The notes beneath the pieces were generated by a model. That model was not told where the DNA came from. It saw nothing but the letters and a program-made list of their open reading frames with translations, and made no database searches. Source: an uncultured Burkholderiales bacterium (lineage in GTDB: Bacteria > Pseudomonadota > Gammaproteobacteria > Burkholderiales > Burkholderiaceae_C). From it: 64,000 nucleotides of DNA. Positions 17,498 to 26,210 of this stretch are shown in pieces (position 1 is the stretch's first letter; the number at the start of each line of letters is the position of its first letter). The stretch lies in NCBI GenBank assembly GCA_903896615.1, contig CAITYM010000172.1, forward strand, positions 1-64,000. The letters are read 5' to 3'. Both the position numbers and the translations under genes were made by a program.

Positions 17498-18580
17498 ATG
17501 TGTGTAGTTTGCGGTTGCGGCGAGGAAAATCACGATACTGAAAATACCTCTGCATCTCGGTCTCAGCAGAATGTACTTGCTATCACCCATCCACTCCATT
17601 CGAGCCAACCCTCAGTTGATAATTCCGAGGGTTCATCCCGCTTGATAAAACTGGAGATGAATATTTTGGGCGCTAATAACAAAATCGCTACTCAAAATAG
17701 GGCACATTTTAAGTCTCACGGTATCAATGCCTTTAACTTAATGTCCAGTCCCGGCTCAGGTAAAACGACACTGCTTTGTTCAACCATCAAGTTACTCCAA
17801 GAGATGGTCCCAAAAATTTCAATCTCAGTTATTGAAGGTGATCAGCAAACCGAACTTGATGCTGATCGGATTAGGGCGACAGGAGTATCCGCTTTTCAGG
17901 TGAATACAGGAAAAGGATGTCATTTGGATGCGAAGATGGTTGCAAATGCATTTGCTAATTTGCACACTCATGAACATCATCATCACCCTCATAACCACCA
18001 CCACGATCACCACCCCAATCATGTCCATAATCATTCAGAACACATAAAAAGTATTGAGCATGTCGATCATAAAAATAGTCAACTGCACGTCCAAGCCGAT
18101 CACCAGCACATAGATGAAAATGATTTGACACCTAGTCTTTTATTTGTTGAAAATGTAGGTAATTTAGTCTGTCCAGCACTTTGGGATTTAGGTGAGCTTG
18201 CAAAAGTAGTGATTCTCTCTGTTACTGAAGGCGCTGACAAACCACTGAAATATCCAGATATGTTTGCGGCCTCAAATTTGTTGATAGTTAATAAAATTGA
18301 TTTATTGGCTCATGTCGATTTTGATCTTCAAGCTTGCATTGAGTATGCAAAACGTATCAATCCAAATATAAAGGTATTGGAATTAAGTGCTAAAACAGGC
18401 GTTGGTATGGATTTATGGATTCAATGGCTACTTGATGAGATGCAACTAAATCAGGTGAGAAAATCAGATAACTTCGTATCAATTCGTTCTATTGAAGACT
18501 TAGAGAGACGTCGCTTGACTCTTGAAAGTGATTTAAAAAAAATCAATGATCAAATTGCACTTATTAATGCAGTTAAATGA
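17498..18580 (+). CDS. hypB: Hydrogenase nickel GTPase HypB with internal His-rich insert
   Basis: HypB is the GTPase that hands Ni2+ to HypA for hydrogenase maturation. It starts with the metal-binding MCVVCGCGE. The P-loop is SSPGSGKTT (residues 83-91); the nucleotide-dependent metal site is GKGCHLD (C141, H142); base recognition is NKID. The histidine-rich nickel-storage segment is in an unusual place: residues 156-204 (21 His in 49) lie inside the GTPase domain between [13 protein letters not shown] and [13 protein letters not shown], and not near the N-terminus as in other HypB proteins. The long N-terminal linker has few His. It overlaps the next gene by ATGA. Confidence 0.93.
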   Translation: MCVVCGCGEENHDTENTSASRSQQNVLAITHPLHSSQPSVDNSEGSSRLIKLEMNILGANNKIATQNRAHFKSHGINAFNLMSSPGSGKTTLLCSTIKLLQEMVPKISISVIEGDQQTELDADRIRATGVSAFQVNTGKGCHLDAKMVANAFANLHTHEHHHHPHNHHHDHHPNHVHNHSEHIKSIEHVDHKNSQLHVQADHQHIDENDLTPSLLFVENVGNLVCPALWDLGELAKVVILSVTEGADKPLKYPDMFAASNLLIVNKIDLLAHVDFDLQACIEYAKRINPNIKVLELSAKTGVGMDLWIQWLLDEMQLNQVRKSDNFVSIRSIEDLERRRLTLESDLKKINDQIALINAVK

Positions 18581-19716
18581 TTCTTTCTAGCCCCGGTAGT
18601 TCTTTTCGCGTTTTGGCTTTTGGTGCTTATCTTAAGAACAGGGCATGTTTAATTGACGGTGGTAAGCCTCATTGGTCCAAATTGCACGGTGATTTAAGTA
18701 ACCCTAAGGCTTGTCTAGCCCTATATGATTCAGCAAGGCAATTAACTGATGATGCAAGCGGACCCTTGGATCTACTTGTCCATGATATGCATCCAGATTT
18801 TTATAGCTCACTTCTTGCCTCTAATTTATCTTTGTCCACCGGGGTACCTAGTATTGCCGTACAACATCACCATGCACACATAGGTAGTGTGATGGCTGAA
18901 TATGAACTAGAGGGGGCGTATTTAGGCTTGGCACTAGACGGGGCAGGTTGGGGGGCAGATCAGGAAATTTGGGGGGGGGAATTATTGTTGGTTGAAGGGT
19001 GTAACTACCAACGAGTGGGTCATCTCAGTCGTTTAGCACTGCCGGGTGGTGATAAAGCAGCAGATCAACCTTGGCGAATGGCTGCTAGCGCACTGCATCT
19101 ACTGGGTAGATGCGATGAAATTTCAAAAAGGCTGTCTAATTGGACTAGTAAAGAAAATGCAGAACTCGTCAGAGTAATGCTCAATAAAGACTTAAACTGC
19201 CCCTTGACAAGCAGTGCTGGTAGGTGGTTTGACGCAGCAGCAGCTTTATTAGGCTTGTGTGGAACCCAGGTCCATGAGGCCCAAGCTGCTCAGCTTTTGG
19301 AGAGCGCGGCCTCACTTTGGCTCAATAAAAATCCAGACGCAGTGAGCTCAGGACTTGCACAAATAACTGATAATCTTGTTTTAGATTTAAGTCCTGTTGT
19401 TGAAAAACTCCTAGATACATCTGAAGGTTTGGTTGACCGTGCTGCCGCGCAGTTTCATCTTGAACTCGTAGATGGATTGGTCAGGTGGGTTCTAATGGCA
19501 ATTGACAAAGGTCCTAAAATTAGTGGGATATGTCTTTCAGGTGGATGCTTTCACAACAAGATACTTAGGGAAAGATTGAAGAATGAACTTGAATCAAATA
19601 AATTGAATGTATATATCCCAAATATCGAAAATTCGGATTGCGGTGACGCTGGACTTGCGTTAGGGCAGTCCTGGGTTGGTATACAGTATTTAAAGCGAGG
19701 TAAGACCCTTGATTGA
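18577..19716 (+). CDS. hypF: Short HypF (C-terminal Kae1-like carbamoyltransferase domain only)
   Basis: HypF makes the thiocarbamoyl group on HypE that becomes the cyanide ligands. This 379-residue protein holds only the C-terminal carbamoyltransferase (Kae1/TsaD-like) half: the metal-binding [33 protein letters not shown], and [11 protein letters not shown]. The acylphosphatase, zinc-finger and YrdC-like domains found in full-length HypF (about 750 residues) are missing. A similarly short HypF1 is known in Cupriavidus necator, so this is probably a functional short form and not a broken gene. The ATG overlaps the hypB stop, and the frame is intact to the normal C-terminus. Confidence 0.88.
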   Translation: MILSSPGSSFRVLAFGAYLKNRACLIDGGKPHWSKLHGDLSNPKACLALYDSARQLTDDASGPLDLLVHDMHPDFYSSLLASNLSLSTGVPSIAVQHHHAHIGSVMAEYELEGAYLGLALDGAGWGADQEIWGGELLLVEGCNYQRVGHLSRLALPGGDKAADQPWRMAASALHLLGRCDEISKRLSNWTSKENAELVRVMLNKDLNCPLTSSAGRWFDAAAALLGLCGTQVHEAQAAQLLESAASLWLNKNPDAVSSGLAQITDNLVLDLSPVVEKLLDTSEGLVDRAAAQFHLELVDGLVRWVLMAIDKGPKISGICLSGGCFHNKILRERLKNELESNKLNVYIPNIENSDCGDAGLALGQSWVGIQYLKRGKTLD

Positions 19717-19764
19717 ATCAATCTTAAAGCAAGCGACTCTTTCTCTTGATGTAGAGGGTAATCT

Positions 19765-20016
19765 ATGTGTTTAGCTATTCCGGCCCAAATTATCGAAATT
19801 AAACCGAATGAGATGGCTCTAGTTGATCTAGACGGTATACGTAAGTTGATCTCAATCGCCTTGATAGACCAAGTAAAAGTAGGAGATTTCGTTATCGTGC
19901 ATGTGGGGCATGCTCTGGCAATTATTGACCCACAGGAGGCACAGGAAACACTCGCTTTATTTGCTCAATTAAAGTCACACTCCGTTGCAGATTTGGAGGG
20001 ACACGAGTCGCTATGA
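19765..20016 (+). CDS. hypC: Hydrogenase assembly chaperone HypC
   Basis: An 83-residue chaperone that carries the Fe(CN)2CO unit with HypD. It begins MCLAIPAQIIEI, with the essential Cys2, and contains VGDFVIVHVGHALAIID, both diagnostic. Its stop overlaps the hypD ATG (ATGA). It follows the short hypF by 48 bases. Confidence 0.95.
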   Translation: MCLAIPAQIIEIKPNEMALVDLDGIRKLISIALIDQVKVGDFVIVHVGHALAIIDPQEAQETLALFAQLKSHSVADLEGHESL

Positions 20017-21149
20017 AGTATGTGGATGAATTTAGGGATAACTCGCTTGCTAAAAAATTAGGGGCTCGAATAGAGAGTGAAGTCGATACTAGTAAGAAAT
20101 ACGCATTTATGGAGTTTTGCGGAGGTCACACCCATGCAATTTCTAGATTTGGATTAATTGATTTACTCCCCCCCAATGTGACTTTGATAAGTGGACCTGG
20201 TTGTCCTGTTTGCGTTCTTCCAATCGGAAGAATTGACATGGCGATAAGGCTTGTTCTTGAGCACAATGTGACACTGTGTACCTACGCAGATGTCATGCGA
20301 ATACCAGCTTCCGAGGGGTTATCACTGCAAAAAGCGAAGGCTAGGGGGGCAGATGTCCGAATAGTTTATTCCCCATTAGACGCACTTGAATTGGCAATTT
20401 CCAATCCATCTAAACAGGTAATTTTTTTAGCCATTGGATTTGAAACAACTACACCCACTACTGGGATCACTTTGAAAAGAGCAAAAAAAGACAACGTCCG
20501 TAATTTTAGTGTTCTTTGTAATCATGTACTAACTCCGGCTGCAATGTATTCAATTTTTAAGCGTGATGAATTAGATATTTCAAGCTTCAAAATTGACGGG
20601 ATTATTGGCCCCGCTCATGTAAGTATTATTATTGGAACTTTGCCGTATGATATTTTTGTAAAAAATAATAATATCCCTATAGTAATAGCGGGCTTTGAAC
20701 CCTTGGATTTGATGCAGGCTGTTCTGATGCTTGTGTCTCAGGTTAATGCAAAAAGAGCTTTTCTCGAAAATGAATTCAGTCGTGCCGTAACAGCAAGCGG
20801 AAATCAAATTGCTCAACAAGTAATTGAGGAAGTTTTTGAGGTGAGGGAGACCTTTGAATGGAGAGGTCTTGGAGCTATACCCAATTCAGCTATGAGGCTA
20901 AACGATGCACATGCTACCTTTGATGCTGAAAAGAGATTTAATCTTTCATACGTAAAGGTGGCGGACAATAAGGCTTGTGAATGTGGATCAATTCTCAGGG
21001 GTGAAAAAAAACCAGAGGATTGTAAAATTTTCGCAACACTTTGTACTCCCGAAAACCCCATTGGATCATGTATGGTATCAAGTGAGGGCGCTTGTGCTGC
21101 TCACTACTCCTATGGTAGATTCAGAAATATCCCTATAGCCAGAGCTTGA
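20013..21149 (+). CDS. hypD: Hydrogenase formation protein HypD
   Basis: A 378-residue iron-sulfur protein on which the Fe(CN)2CO ligand set is assembled. Visible motifs are MEFCGGHTHAISRFG, ISGPGCPVCVLP and the C-terminal cysteines in KACECGSILRG and FATLCTPENPIGSCMVSSEG that bind the [4Fe-4S] cluster. It is coupled to hypC by an ATGA overlap. Full length, no anomalies. Confidence 0.95.
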   Translation: MKYVDEFRDNSLAKKLGARIESEVDTSKKYAFMEFCGGHTHAISRFGLIDLLPPNVTLISGPGCPVCVLPIGRIDMAIRLVLEHNVTLCTYADVMRIPASEGLSLQKAKARGADVRIVYSPLDALELAISNPSKQVIFLAIGFETTTPTTGITLKRAKKDNVRNFSVLCNHVLTPAAMYSIFKRDELDISSFKIDGIIGPAHVSIIIGTLPYDIFVKNNNIPIVIAGFEPLDLMQAVLMLVSQVNAKRAFLENEFSRAVTASGNQIAQQVIEEVFEVRETFEWRGLGAIPNSAMRLNDAHATFDAEKRFNLSYVKVADNKACECGSILRGEKKPEDCKIFATLCTPENPIGSCMVSSEGACAAHYSYGRFRNIPIARA

Positions 21150-21175
21150 TTCAGAATCTATACGATTCATTAATA

Positions 21176-22240
21176 ATGTCCATTAAAAAAATTCCGCTTG
21201 ACATCAAAAATGGCCTCGTAGATATGAGTCACGGCGCAGGTGGACGTGCGAGTTATCAGCTAATCAAAGAAATTTTTTATAAGGCCTTTGATAATCATTT
21301 CTTAAAACAAGGAGATGATGCGTGTGTGATCGATATGGGCTTAGGTGAGTTAAGTTTAAATAGCAATTACCGACTTGTGTTGACAACGGATGCGCATGTT
21401 GTGTCGCCCCTTTTCTTTCCTGGAGGGGATATAGGATGTTTATCTGTCAACGGAACTATTAACGATGTTGCGATGTCGGGGGCTGTTCCACTTTACCTAA
21501 CCGCTAGTTTTATTTTGGAAGAAGGCTTACAACTTGTTAATTTGCAGAAAATTGTAAATTCCATGGCAGATGCAGCTAGAAAGGCTAATGTCCATGTAGT
21601 CGCAGGCGACACTAAAGTGGTTGAAAAAGGTAAAGGTGATGGTCTTTTTATTTCAACAACGGGTGTTGGGTATGTTGATAGAAATGTAAATATAAGTGGT
21701 CGAAATGCAAAAAATGGTGATGTAGTTATTGTCTCTGGTACTCTAGGTGACCATGGGATTGCTGTTCTCTCACAGCGTGAGTCGCTATCATTTGGCACGC
21801 AGGTGGTATCAGATTGCGCTGCACTTCACACATTAGTGACGAGCATGCTTAAGGTGGCACCTGAGGGGATTCATGTCCTTCGTGACCCAACGCGCGGTGG
21901 TGTTGGTATTACACTCAATGAAATTGCTCATCAATCAAACGTTGGTATTGTTCTGCAAGAGGATTCCTTACCCATTCAACCACAGGTTGGTGCGGCTTGC
22001 GAGTTATTGGGTCTTGATCCTTTATATGTTGCAAATGAGGGTAAATTAATCGTAATTTGTGATCCTCAAGTAGCACAAATTGTATTAAGGACAATGCGTG
22101 CTCATCCACTTGGATTAAATGCGCAGCAAATTGGTGTGGTCGTGGAAGACTCCAATAATTTTGTTTGCATGACCACAAAATTAGGCGGCCAAAGAATGAT
22201 TGATTGGCTCAATGCTGAGCAACTCCCAAGGATTTGTTAA
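21176..22240 (+). CDS. hypE: Hydrogenase expression/formation protein HypE
   Basis: HypE dehydrates the carbamoyl group on its C-terminal cysteine to a thiocyanate for transfer to iron. The last residues are LPRIC, the expected reactive Cys at the very end. The N-terminal MSHGAGGRAS and the ATP-site GDDACVID and DPTRGGVG are typical of the PurM/SelD fold. I use the ATG at 21176 (MSIKKIPLD). An in-frame TTG at 21146, overlapping the hypD stop, would add ten residues and is an alternative start. Confidence 0.92.
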   Translation: MSIKKIPLDIKNGLVDMSHGAGGRASYQLIKEIFYKAFDNHFLKQGDDACVIDMGLGELSLNSNYRLVLTTDAHVVSPLFFPGGDIGCLSVNGTINDVAMSGAVPLYLTASFILEEGLQLVNLQKIVNSMADAARKANVHVVAGDTKVVEKGKGDGLFISTTGVGYVDRNVNISGRNAKNGDVVIVSGTLGDHGIAVLSQRESLSFGTQVVSDCAALHTLVTSMLKVAPEGIHVLRDPTRGGVGITLNEIAHQSNVGIVLQEDSLPIQPQVGAACELLGLDPLYVANEGKLIVICDPQVAQIVLRTMRAHPLGLNAQQIGVVVEDSNNFVCMTTKLGGQRMIDWLNAEQLPRIC

Positions 22241-22260
22241 TTTTTTTGCAAGGAAATGTA

Positions 22261-22923
22261 GTGGAAGTATTTCAAGCTATCGATAGTCGTAAGAGCATTC
22301 GCGGATTTAAATCTACTCCTGTTCCTACGTCACTAATTAATCAAGTGTTTACAGCTGCCAACCGGACACCCTCTTATGCTAATTCCCAGCCCTGGGAGGT
22401 AGCTGTCGTTATGGGCTCAAAAAGGGATGAATTGAGTGAGAAAATCTACGGACTTGCTAGCTCTAACGCACCAATTAATCCTGATTTTGAGATACCAAAG
22501 AATTGGCCTCCTGCGATAGAGCAAAGGACTAAAGATCACGGTGCTCGTCGATTCAAGGCGTTGAACATTGAGCGTGATGACGCAGAGAGCAGAAATGCAC
22601 TCCGTTTGATGAATTTTAAATTCTTTGATGCTCCTTGTGCAGTATTTTTCTTTATGGACGGAGCCCTCAATTCTTGGTCCTCAACCGATGTTGGTATGTA
22701 TATTCACAGTGTGTCACTTTGCGCACATGCACTTGGCCTAGGGACCTGTCTTCAAGCCTCCTTGGCTTATTATCCAGAGGCTGTTAGGCAGGTACTTGGA
22801 ATTTCATCAACAAAGAAACTTTTACTTGGCTTATCCCTTGGATATCCCGATTGGGAGGTACCCTTGAATTCTTATACTAGCACCAGAATGAATTTGGATG
22901 AATACTTGAGAATTTACAATTAG
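22261..22923 (+). CDS. Nitroreductase-family flavoprotein
   Basis: A 220-residue FMN-dependent oxidoreductase of the nitroreductase family. The N-terminal AIDSRKSIRGFKSTPVP and RTPSYANSQPWEV bind FMN; HALGLGTCLQASLAYYP and LGLSLGYPDW are typical. The start is placed at GTG 22261 because it is preceded by AAGGA at optimal spacing and by the stop of hypE. It is the last gene of the hyp operon. Its role in hydrogenase biology is unclear; it could be an unrelated NAD(P)H reductase acting on quinones or nitro compounds. Confidence 0.85.
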   Translation: MEVFQAIDSRKSIRGFKSTPVPTSLINQVFTAANRTPSYANSQPWEVAVVMGSKRDELSEKIYGLASSNAPINPDFEIPKNWPPAIEQRTKDHGARRFKALNIERDDAESRNALRLMNFKFFDAPCAVFFFMDGALNSWSSTDVGMYIHSVSLCAHALGLGTCLQASLAYYPEAVRQVLGISSTKKLLLGLSLGYPDWEVPLNSYTSTRMNLDEYLRIYN

Positions 22924-22978
22924 TTAGAGGTAGCAAACGACTCGGAAGTTAAACGCACGGTTATTTCTAAGCTTAAGC

Positions 22979-23809
22979 TCAATTAATCTTAGCTGTAACT
23001 CTTAATTCTTCAGGAGTAGTTGTTTCAAAGCCAAAATATTCTAAATACACTGGTATTTGTTCGAAAAGCATATCTGAGCCAACCTGCACACTGCATCCCC
23101 GACTATGTGCTGCTTTAAGAAATGCAGTCATCTCGTCCTTTAAAACGACCTCACCCACGAAGGCATGAGGAGAAATCTTACTTATGTCAACAGGCATTGG
23201 ATCTCCCTCTTTCATACCAAGTGGAGTAGCGTTAACGATTAAGTCGAATCCTTCTGGATTGTTTTGCCCCAATATGACTTCGACTTTGGAGAAGTTTGCG
23301 TTTAAGCGCTCCCCCAGTTTCTCTGAGGATGAGTTATTTGAGTCGTACAGTGCAATTGTTTTTATGTCGGACGCAGCAAGGGAGGCCGCAATAGCTGAGC
23401 CTACGCCCCCGCTACCTACTACCAGAACACGTTTGTCTTTTGTTGAAAACCCTTTTCGCTGTAGTCCTCTCACAAATCCAAGGCCGTCAAACATATCCCC
23501 AAGTAATTTTCCATCGGGACCTTTTTTGACAGCGTTACAGGCTCCAGCCACCATGACCGTTGGAGTTACCTCGTCAACTAAGTCTACTGTCACAACCTTG
23601 TGAGGCATCGTGATTAAGGCGCCACGGATATTTGTAAGCTGAAAAATTGATCTTAAAAAAACAGGGTAGTCACTTGATTGACAACCCATGGGCATAACAA
23701 CAGCATTGATCCCCTTTTTTTCAAAGTAAGGGTTATAAATCATGGGGGACTTAAATGTATAAGTCGGATACCCAATGTGTGCGATGAGCTCTGTGTTTCC
23801 GTTAATCAT
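22979..23809 (-). CDS. Shikimate dehydrogenase-like NAD(P)-dependent oxidoreductase
   Basis: A 276-residue protein of the AroE/YdiB family. The catalytic Lys is in ITMPHK, the nucleotide loop is VVGSGGVGSAIA, and ATPLGM follows. The substrate loop reads GDMFDGLGF where true AroE has G-NTDG-G, and the N-terminal G-PI-HS-SP motif is GYPTYTFKSP. Both changes suggest a substrate other than plain shikimate, for example quinate or a related hydroxy acid. It is immediately downstream of an MHS-family transporter and likely cotranscribed, so transporter and dehydrogenase may handle the same compound. Confidence 0.85.
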   Translation of the reverse strand: MINGNTELIAHIGYPTYTFKSPMIYNPYFEKKGINAVVMPMGCQSSDYPVFLRSIFQLTNIRGALITMPHKVVTVDLVDEVTPTVMVAGACNAVKKGPDGKLLGDMFDGLGFVRGLQRKGFSTKDKRVLVVGSGGVGSAIAASLAASDIKTIALYDSNNSSSEKLGERLNANFSKVEVILGQNNPEGFDLIVNATPLGMKEGDPMPVDISKISPHAFVGEVVLKDEMTAFLKAAHSRGCSVQVGSDMLFEQIPVYLEYFGFETTTPEELRVTAKIN

Positions 23810-23839
23810 GTGCGATTTTAGTTCGAAATTTCTTTGAAT

Positions 23840-25219
23840 TTATACGTTAGCTTTAAAAGCCTGTTCGCGTTTGAGTTCGTACTCTTCCTTACTGATGGGC
23901 TCTGCTTTTTTATTTCCTAAATCTTCCAAACGGGCTCTAAATGTTTCGTGTGAACTAAAAGCAGCGATTGCCACAATCACAGTGACACCAAATGTCAAAG
24001 TGCCAATCACAAGAGGAATATCACTGGATCCAGGTGGGGCGATACTGGTAAAAAGTGCTGGCATGAGGGCAGTAATCATTGTGCCAATATTTTGGGAAAT
24101 GGCCATTCCTGAAACACGAGCGCGTGTTGGAAATGTCTCTGGATAAAAGCTCGGAAACACTGCGTTATATCCTTGGTAAACAGCCCCCCACATGAGTAAA
24201 GAAAAAACGATAGCTAAAGGAACATTATGTATGCTTATGCAATATAGATAAACGTAGGAAAGCAAACCGCTCCCTAGTGCTCCAAAAATAATACATGGCC
24301 TGCGTCCAATTTTGTCTGACAAATTTCCAACAAACGGAACCAGTATGACAGCTAAGCAGTTCCCTAAGACGGGTATCCATAGATAAACGGTTTTATCAAA
24401 GCCAATGCCGTAAGCAGGTTGAACGGCATATGCAGCACCAAATATAGTAGCTACCACCGCAATCACATTCATAAGTGACATGCTGATTACCCTCAGCATA
24501 TCGGGCCAGTACTGTGTGATAGCTTGTAGAACTGGCGTTCTTGGGACGCTTCCTTTGTCCACCTCCGCGGAGAAGGCTGGAGTTTCAGATACCTCTCTGC
24601 GAATAATAAATCCCACGATGATCACCACGAAGCTTAAGATGAAGGGGATGCGCCAACCCCAAGTGTAAAAATCTTCCTTGGGTAAATAATAGGACAACGG
24701 AATGAATACGGCAGCTGCTAAGATTTGGCCAGCTTGAACACCTTGTAGGGTGTAACTTGCGTAATACCCTCTGCGTCCCGTTGGGGCGTGTTCTAAGATC
24801 ATTGAACTTGCACCCGATATTTCACCGGCTACTGCAAAACCTTGCATTAACCTAAACAAGACAAGAAGAATAGGTGCATATATTCCAACTGATTCGTAGG
24901 TGGGCAAAAAGCCAACCGCCATAGTTGAAATGCCCATTAGGAACATGCAAAGTATCAAAACTTGCTTACGTCCGTGGGTGTCGCCCCAGTGACCTAAGAA
25001 CACGGCACCAATAGGCCTTGCAACATATCCGACCCCATAGGTTGCTAAAGAGGCCACTATTGCTATCTTAGGATCTGTAGATGGGAAAAAAATTTGAGGA
25101 AAAATTAAAGAAGCAGCAGTCGCGTATATGAAAAAATCATAATACTCAAGCACCGATCCAATCCATCCGCTAAGGGTGGCCTTACGTGTTTGTTCAAGGG
25201 TGGTTGTTGAGTTAGACAA
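23840..25219 (-). CDS. MHS-family metabolite:H+ symporter (MFS)
   Basis: A 459-residue, 12-helix major facilitator of the metabolite:H+ symporter family (ShiA, KgtP, ProP relatives). It opens with LSGWIGSVLEYYDFFIYATA. The loop motif after helix 2 is GHWGDTHGRKQVL and after helix 8 is LSDKIGRRPC. The start codon is TTG, supported by AAGGAGAT seven bases upstream. It imports small carboxylates or cyclic acids with protons. It is divergent from the IclR regulator across a palindrome-containing region, and the shikimate-dehydrogenase-like gene follows 30 bases downstream. Confidence 0.9.
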   Translation of the reverse strand: MSNSTTTLEQTRKATLSGWIGSVLEYYDFFIYATAASLIFPQIFFPSTDPKIAIVASLATYGVGYVARPIGAVFLGHWGDTHGRKQVLILCMFLMGISTMAVGFLPTYESVGIYAPILLVLFRLMQGFAVAGEISGASSMILEHAPTGRRGYYASYTLQGVQAGQILAAAVFIPLSYYLPKEDFYTWGWRIPFILSFVVIIVGFIIRREVSETPAFSAEVDKGSVPRTPVLQAITQYWPDMLRVISMSLMNVIAVVATIFGAAYAVQPAYGIGFDKTVYLWIPVLGNCLAVILVPFVGNLSDKIGRRPCIIFGALGSGLLSYVYLYCISIHNVPLAIVFSLLMWGAVYQGYNAVFPSFYPETFPTRARVSGMAISQNIGTMITALMPALFTSIAPPGSSDIPLVIGTLTFGVTVIVAIAAFSSHETFRARLEDLGNKKAEPISKEEYELKREQAFKANV

Positions 25220-25299
25220 GTTATATCTCCTTGTTGACTTGTTTAGTTACCTAATTATCTAGATATATTTAAATTTTAGGCGTCACTAACGACAAGTGA

Positions 25300-25335
25300 G
25301 ATCGATCATCGTTCGCGTACAATCAATGATCGATC
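25300..25335. promoter_or_regulatory. Perfect 10-bp inverted repeat, candidate IclR operator
   Basis: GATCGATCAT at 25300-25309 is repeated inverted as ATGATCGATC at 25326-25335, with 16 bases between. It lies 18 bases before the IclR-family ATG and within the promoter region of the divergent MHS transporter. Position and symmetry fit an operator for autoregulation and control of the transporter-dehydrogenase operon. The assignment to IclR is inference from location. Confidence 0.6.
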
Positions 25336-25353
25336 GAACAAGGGGTAAGTACT

Positions 25354-26130
25354 ATGCACTATGAAGTGCCGCAGATATATGACCGCAAGCTACTGATTGA
25401 GGGGCTAGGCAAGGGATTGCGTGTTCTTGAGTGTTTTAGCGAGGAATGTCCCAGACTCACTGCTACCGAGACAGGTCACAAGGCGGGCCTGACGAGAACC
25501 GCGGCTCGTCGGTATTTGGTCAGCCTCGTTCATTTTGGCTACGCTCAGACAGACGGAAAATATTATTGGCTCCTCCCTCGTGTATTAAAAATCGGTCAAG
25601 GCTATTTAGAGTCCAGTCGCTTACCACGATTGGTTCAGCCTTTTTTGCAGCGTTTCTCAATTGAGACCGGAGAAACAGCAAACTTTAGTGTCCTTGATGC
25701 ACATGAGGTTGTCTACCTTTACAGGAGTAACTCGCCCAGAATTTTGTCGATCGGTTTTCATGCTGGTGCCAGAATAGCAGCACATTGCACATCTGCAGGG
25801 CATGCGATGCTTGCATATTTAGACGATGCTAGATTTAATGAGTGGGTTAAAGGGCATATCTTTAGTCGGTTTACGTCCCAAACAATTACCGATCAAGATG
25901 AATTTTTGAAGGTCATCGATGTCGTTAGACAAAATGGTTTTGCGCTAGTTGATCAGTATGCAAATATTGGCCTATCGGGTTTGGCAGTACCTTTGTTGGA
26001 TAAAAAGGGGAGGCCAGTCGGGGCATTAAGCACAACCTTTCAAAATGTAGCCTACCCTGATGACTCTTGTCTACAGAGATTGTTGCCGCACTTGCAACAT
26101 ACTGCAGATGTGATGCGCGAACTTGTTTGA
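25354..26130 (+). CDS. IclR-family transcriptional regulator
   Basis: A 258-residue regulator with an N-terminal winged helix (GLRVLECFSEECPRLTATE, LTRTAARRYLVSLVHFGY) and a C-terminal IclR effector-binding domain (RIAAHCTSAGHAMLAYL, GLSGLAVPLLDKKGRPVGAL). It is most like the PcaR/PobR subgroup, which controls aromatic acid catabolism. An AAGGGG ribosome-binding sequence precedes the ATG. It is divergent from the transporter and shikimate-dehydrogenase-like genes that it presumably regulates. Confidence 0.92.
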   Translation: MHYEVPQIYDRKLLIEGLGKGLRVLECFSEECPRLTATETGHKAGLTRTAARRYLVSLVHFGYAQTDGKYYWLLPRVLKIGQGYLESSRLPRLVQPFLQRFSIETGETANFSVLDAHEVVYLYRSNSPRILSIGFHAGARIAAHCTSAGHAMLAYLDDARFNEWVKGHIFSRFTSQTITDQDEFLKVIDVVRQNGFALVDQYANIGLSGLAVPLLDKKGRPVGALSTTFQNVAYPDDSCLQRLLPHLQHTADVMRELV

Positions 26131-26210
26131 AAAGTCCAATTCAAATAAGTACGCACACATCTTATTTACTACCCAAGAATGAGTAGCTTTTTTGTAAAAA
26201 ATGCCCGGAA

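Noticed and set aside
18577..19716. HypF as a truncated pseudogene
   Set aside because: The frame is intact, overlaps hypB by ATGA as in coupled operons, and short HypF proteins are known in Cupriavidus.
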